Shown piece by piece: positions 63,148 to 64,000 of a DNA stretch of 64,000 bases; the first letter of the stretch is position 1, and each line of letters opens with the position of its first letter. Origin of the DNA: Thermotoga sp. Mc24 (lineage in GTDB: Bacteria; Thermotogota; Thermotogae; Thermotogales; Thermotogaceae); the NCBI RefSeq assembly GCF_000784835.1, contig NZ_JSFH01000007.1, forward strand, positions 124,001-188,000. The letters run 5' to 3'. The notes under the pieces were generated by a model, which was not told the DNA's origin, searched no databases, and was given only the letters and a program-made list of their open reading frames with translations. Both the position numbers and the translations under genes were made by a program.

Positions 63148-64000
63148 AGCAAATAGTTCTGGTTCTTTTGATCTTCGCAGGTGTCGCTTTCGGTTCCTAC
63201 CTGATCAGTGGTGGGAAGGCTTTTCCGTTGAGAACTGTCTTCAATGAAGGGATTTATTATGTGTGCGCTGAGGACCTCGCACCCGCCGGTGTTGGTTACA
63301 TACATTCGAACGGTTACCACTACATCGTCTATGACAATCACGTACTCTTCATAAAAGAGCATGAGACGATTTTTGATTTTGTGGAAAAACTCTCCCCTCC
63401 GTTCTTCGTGAATGGTCTTCTTTTCGTACCCATCGATGCCTTAAAAAAGGTGATGGAGGGTTATCAGGTGTACACGAAAGGCGAAAAGGTTCTGATCTAC
63501 GATTCCCTTCCGATCGTGCTTTCGGCGACGAAGGAAAAAAATGGAGTTACGATAACATACACGGGAACGATCGTGCCGGATATGGTGAGTGTAGAAAAAA
63601 GCATGGGAAGAGTCAGGATAAATCTATCTCCCGTTGTGTTGAGTCTTCCAAATGTTTCTGAAGGCGTAAAGGTTGAACTTGAGAAAAATGGTCTTTCGTT
63701 CGTTGTAGATGCGGGAAATTTTTATCCAGATGTTGAATACTCCATCGAAGGTGGAAAATTGTTTTTCCGGTTTCTCCTCGTCGAAGGTTTCTTTGGAAGA
63801 CTGGAGGTTGCAGATGGAGTTGTCTTTGAAAGGAAAATCGAAGATTTCGGCGAAGGTGAGAAGACAGTTGTCAACTATCTCATAATGGACCCAGAGAAGG
63901 TAACGATAAAACCGGTTGTGTCGGGAAACGGTTTTGGGACCATCGAGCGACTCGATGAAATGGTGAAAAGAGTGGAAGGCATCGCCGGAATAAACGGCAA
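63144..64000 (+). CDS. Exported phosphodiester-glycosidase-like (NAGPA/DUF2233) protein, partial
   Basis: The first 285 codons of a gene that runs off the right edge. Signal peptide (IVLVLLIFAGVAFGSYL), a copper-amine-oxidase-N-like beta region (AFPLRTVFNEGIYYVCAEDLA ... FVPIDALKKVM), then, at the end, a segment GNGFGTIERLDEMVKRVEGIAGING, which looks like the beginning of a NAGPA domain (usually followed by NGGYF). It would act on phosphodiester-linked sugars outside the membrane. The catalytic part is not in the window. Confidence 0.7.
   Translation, partial: MKQIVLVLLIFAGVAFGSYLISGGKAFPLRTVFNEGIYYVCAEDLAPAGVGYIHSNGYHYIVYDNHVLFIKEHETIFDFVEKLSPPFFVNGLLFVPIDALKKVMEGYQVYTKGEKVLIYDSLPIVLSATKEKNGVTITYTGTIVPDMVSVEKSMGRVRINLSPVVLSLPNVSEGVKVELEKNGLSFVVDAGNFYPDVEYSIEGGKLFFRFLLVEGFFGRLEVADGVVFERKIEDFGEGEKTVVNYLIMDPEKVTIKPVVSGNGFGTIERLDEMVKRVEGIAGING

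Overview
The window is a gene-dense bacterial chromosome segment that I read as Thermotoga (order Thermotogales). The evidence is the protein content, which from memory matches the T. maritima region running from fabG through mutS, rapZ-yvcK-whiA, yicC-remA-gmk-rpoZ-coaBC, xylA, surE-def and metK-rpsT. Other signs are heavy use of AGA/AGG and GAA codons, strong GGAGG ribosome binding sites, frequent GTG and TTG starts, and stop/start overlaps at most gene junctions. The species or strain is not fixed by what I can see. A V-type ATPase operon sits beside fabG; from memory T. maritima MSB8 has only an F-type enzyme, so this is probably another strain or a close relative.

Layout. 1-4406 (minus): a metallophosphoesterase followed by V-ATPase genes H/G, C (frameshifted), I and the start of K. 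4524-5264 (plus): fabG, sharing a hairpin terminator with a minus-strand run of amidohydrolase, EamA permease and exported protein. 8522-11334: acetyltransferase and mutS, converging on rlmN-PASTA-rsgA-rpe. 14544-25183: a long plus-strand run of murB, yigZ, a coiled-coil protein, zapA, rapZ, yvcK, whiA, nrdR, greA, lysS, a PpiD-like foldase and an LtaS-like sulfatase. 25165-33423: mostly minus strand (MATE exporter, HD-GYP protein, aminotransferase, rlmI, prepilin peptidase, TPR protein), with one HAD gene on plus. 33531-40939 (plus): thiI, plsC, cysteine desulfurase, then yicC-remA-gmk-rpoZ-coaBC and an L,D-transpeptidase. 40971-41917 (minus): S1 protein, rpmE, csp.

42019-49965 is the accessory-looking part. 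It holds two HD-GYP proteins, a small DUF5320-type cassette behind a palindromic promoter, a decayed metallo-beta-lactamase-fold gene, a FliK-like/FlhB-C-like pair, tRNA-Pro, tRNA-Glu, a decayed tRNA-Glu copy, and an exported protein with a damaged start. 49966-51776 (minus) is xylA plus a DUF192 protein. 51872-64000 (plus) carries M20 peptidase, HATPase, methyltransferase, an ECF ATPase, surE, def, an M23 peptidase, metK, rpsT, a two-component system, pyrimidine nucleoside phosphorylase and a truncated phosphodiester-glycosidase-like gene.

Most genes are housekeeping: nucleotide, cofactor and lipid metabolism, rRNA/tRNA modification, ribosome assembly, cell wall and division, with regulators of cell-envelope type (rapZ-yvcK-whiA) and cyclic-di-GMP turnover (three HD-GYP proteins, no GGDEF in the window). 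I saw no CRISPR array, rRNA, intact insertion sequence or prophage. The best candidates for a second look are the broken V-ATPase subunit C, a hairpin that appears to set the ribosome-binding-site spacing of a response regulator, the palindrome-controlled DUF5320 cassette with its decayed partner, and the tRNA-Glu relic that now carries the tRNA-Pro promoter.
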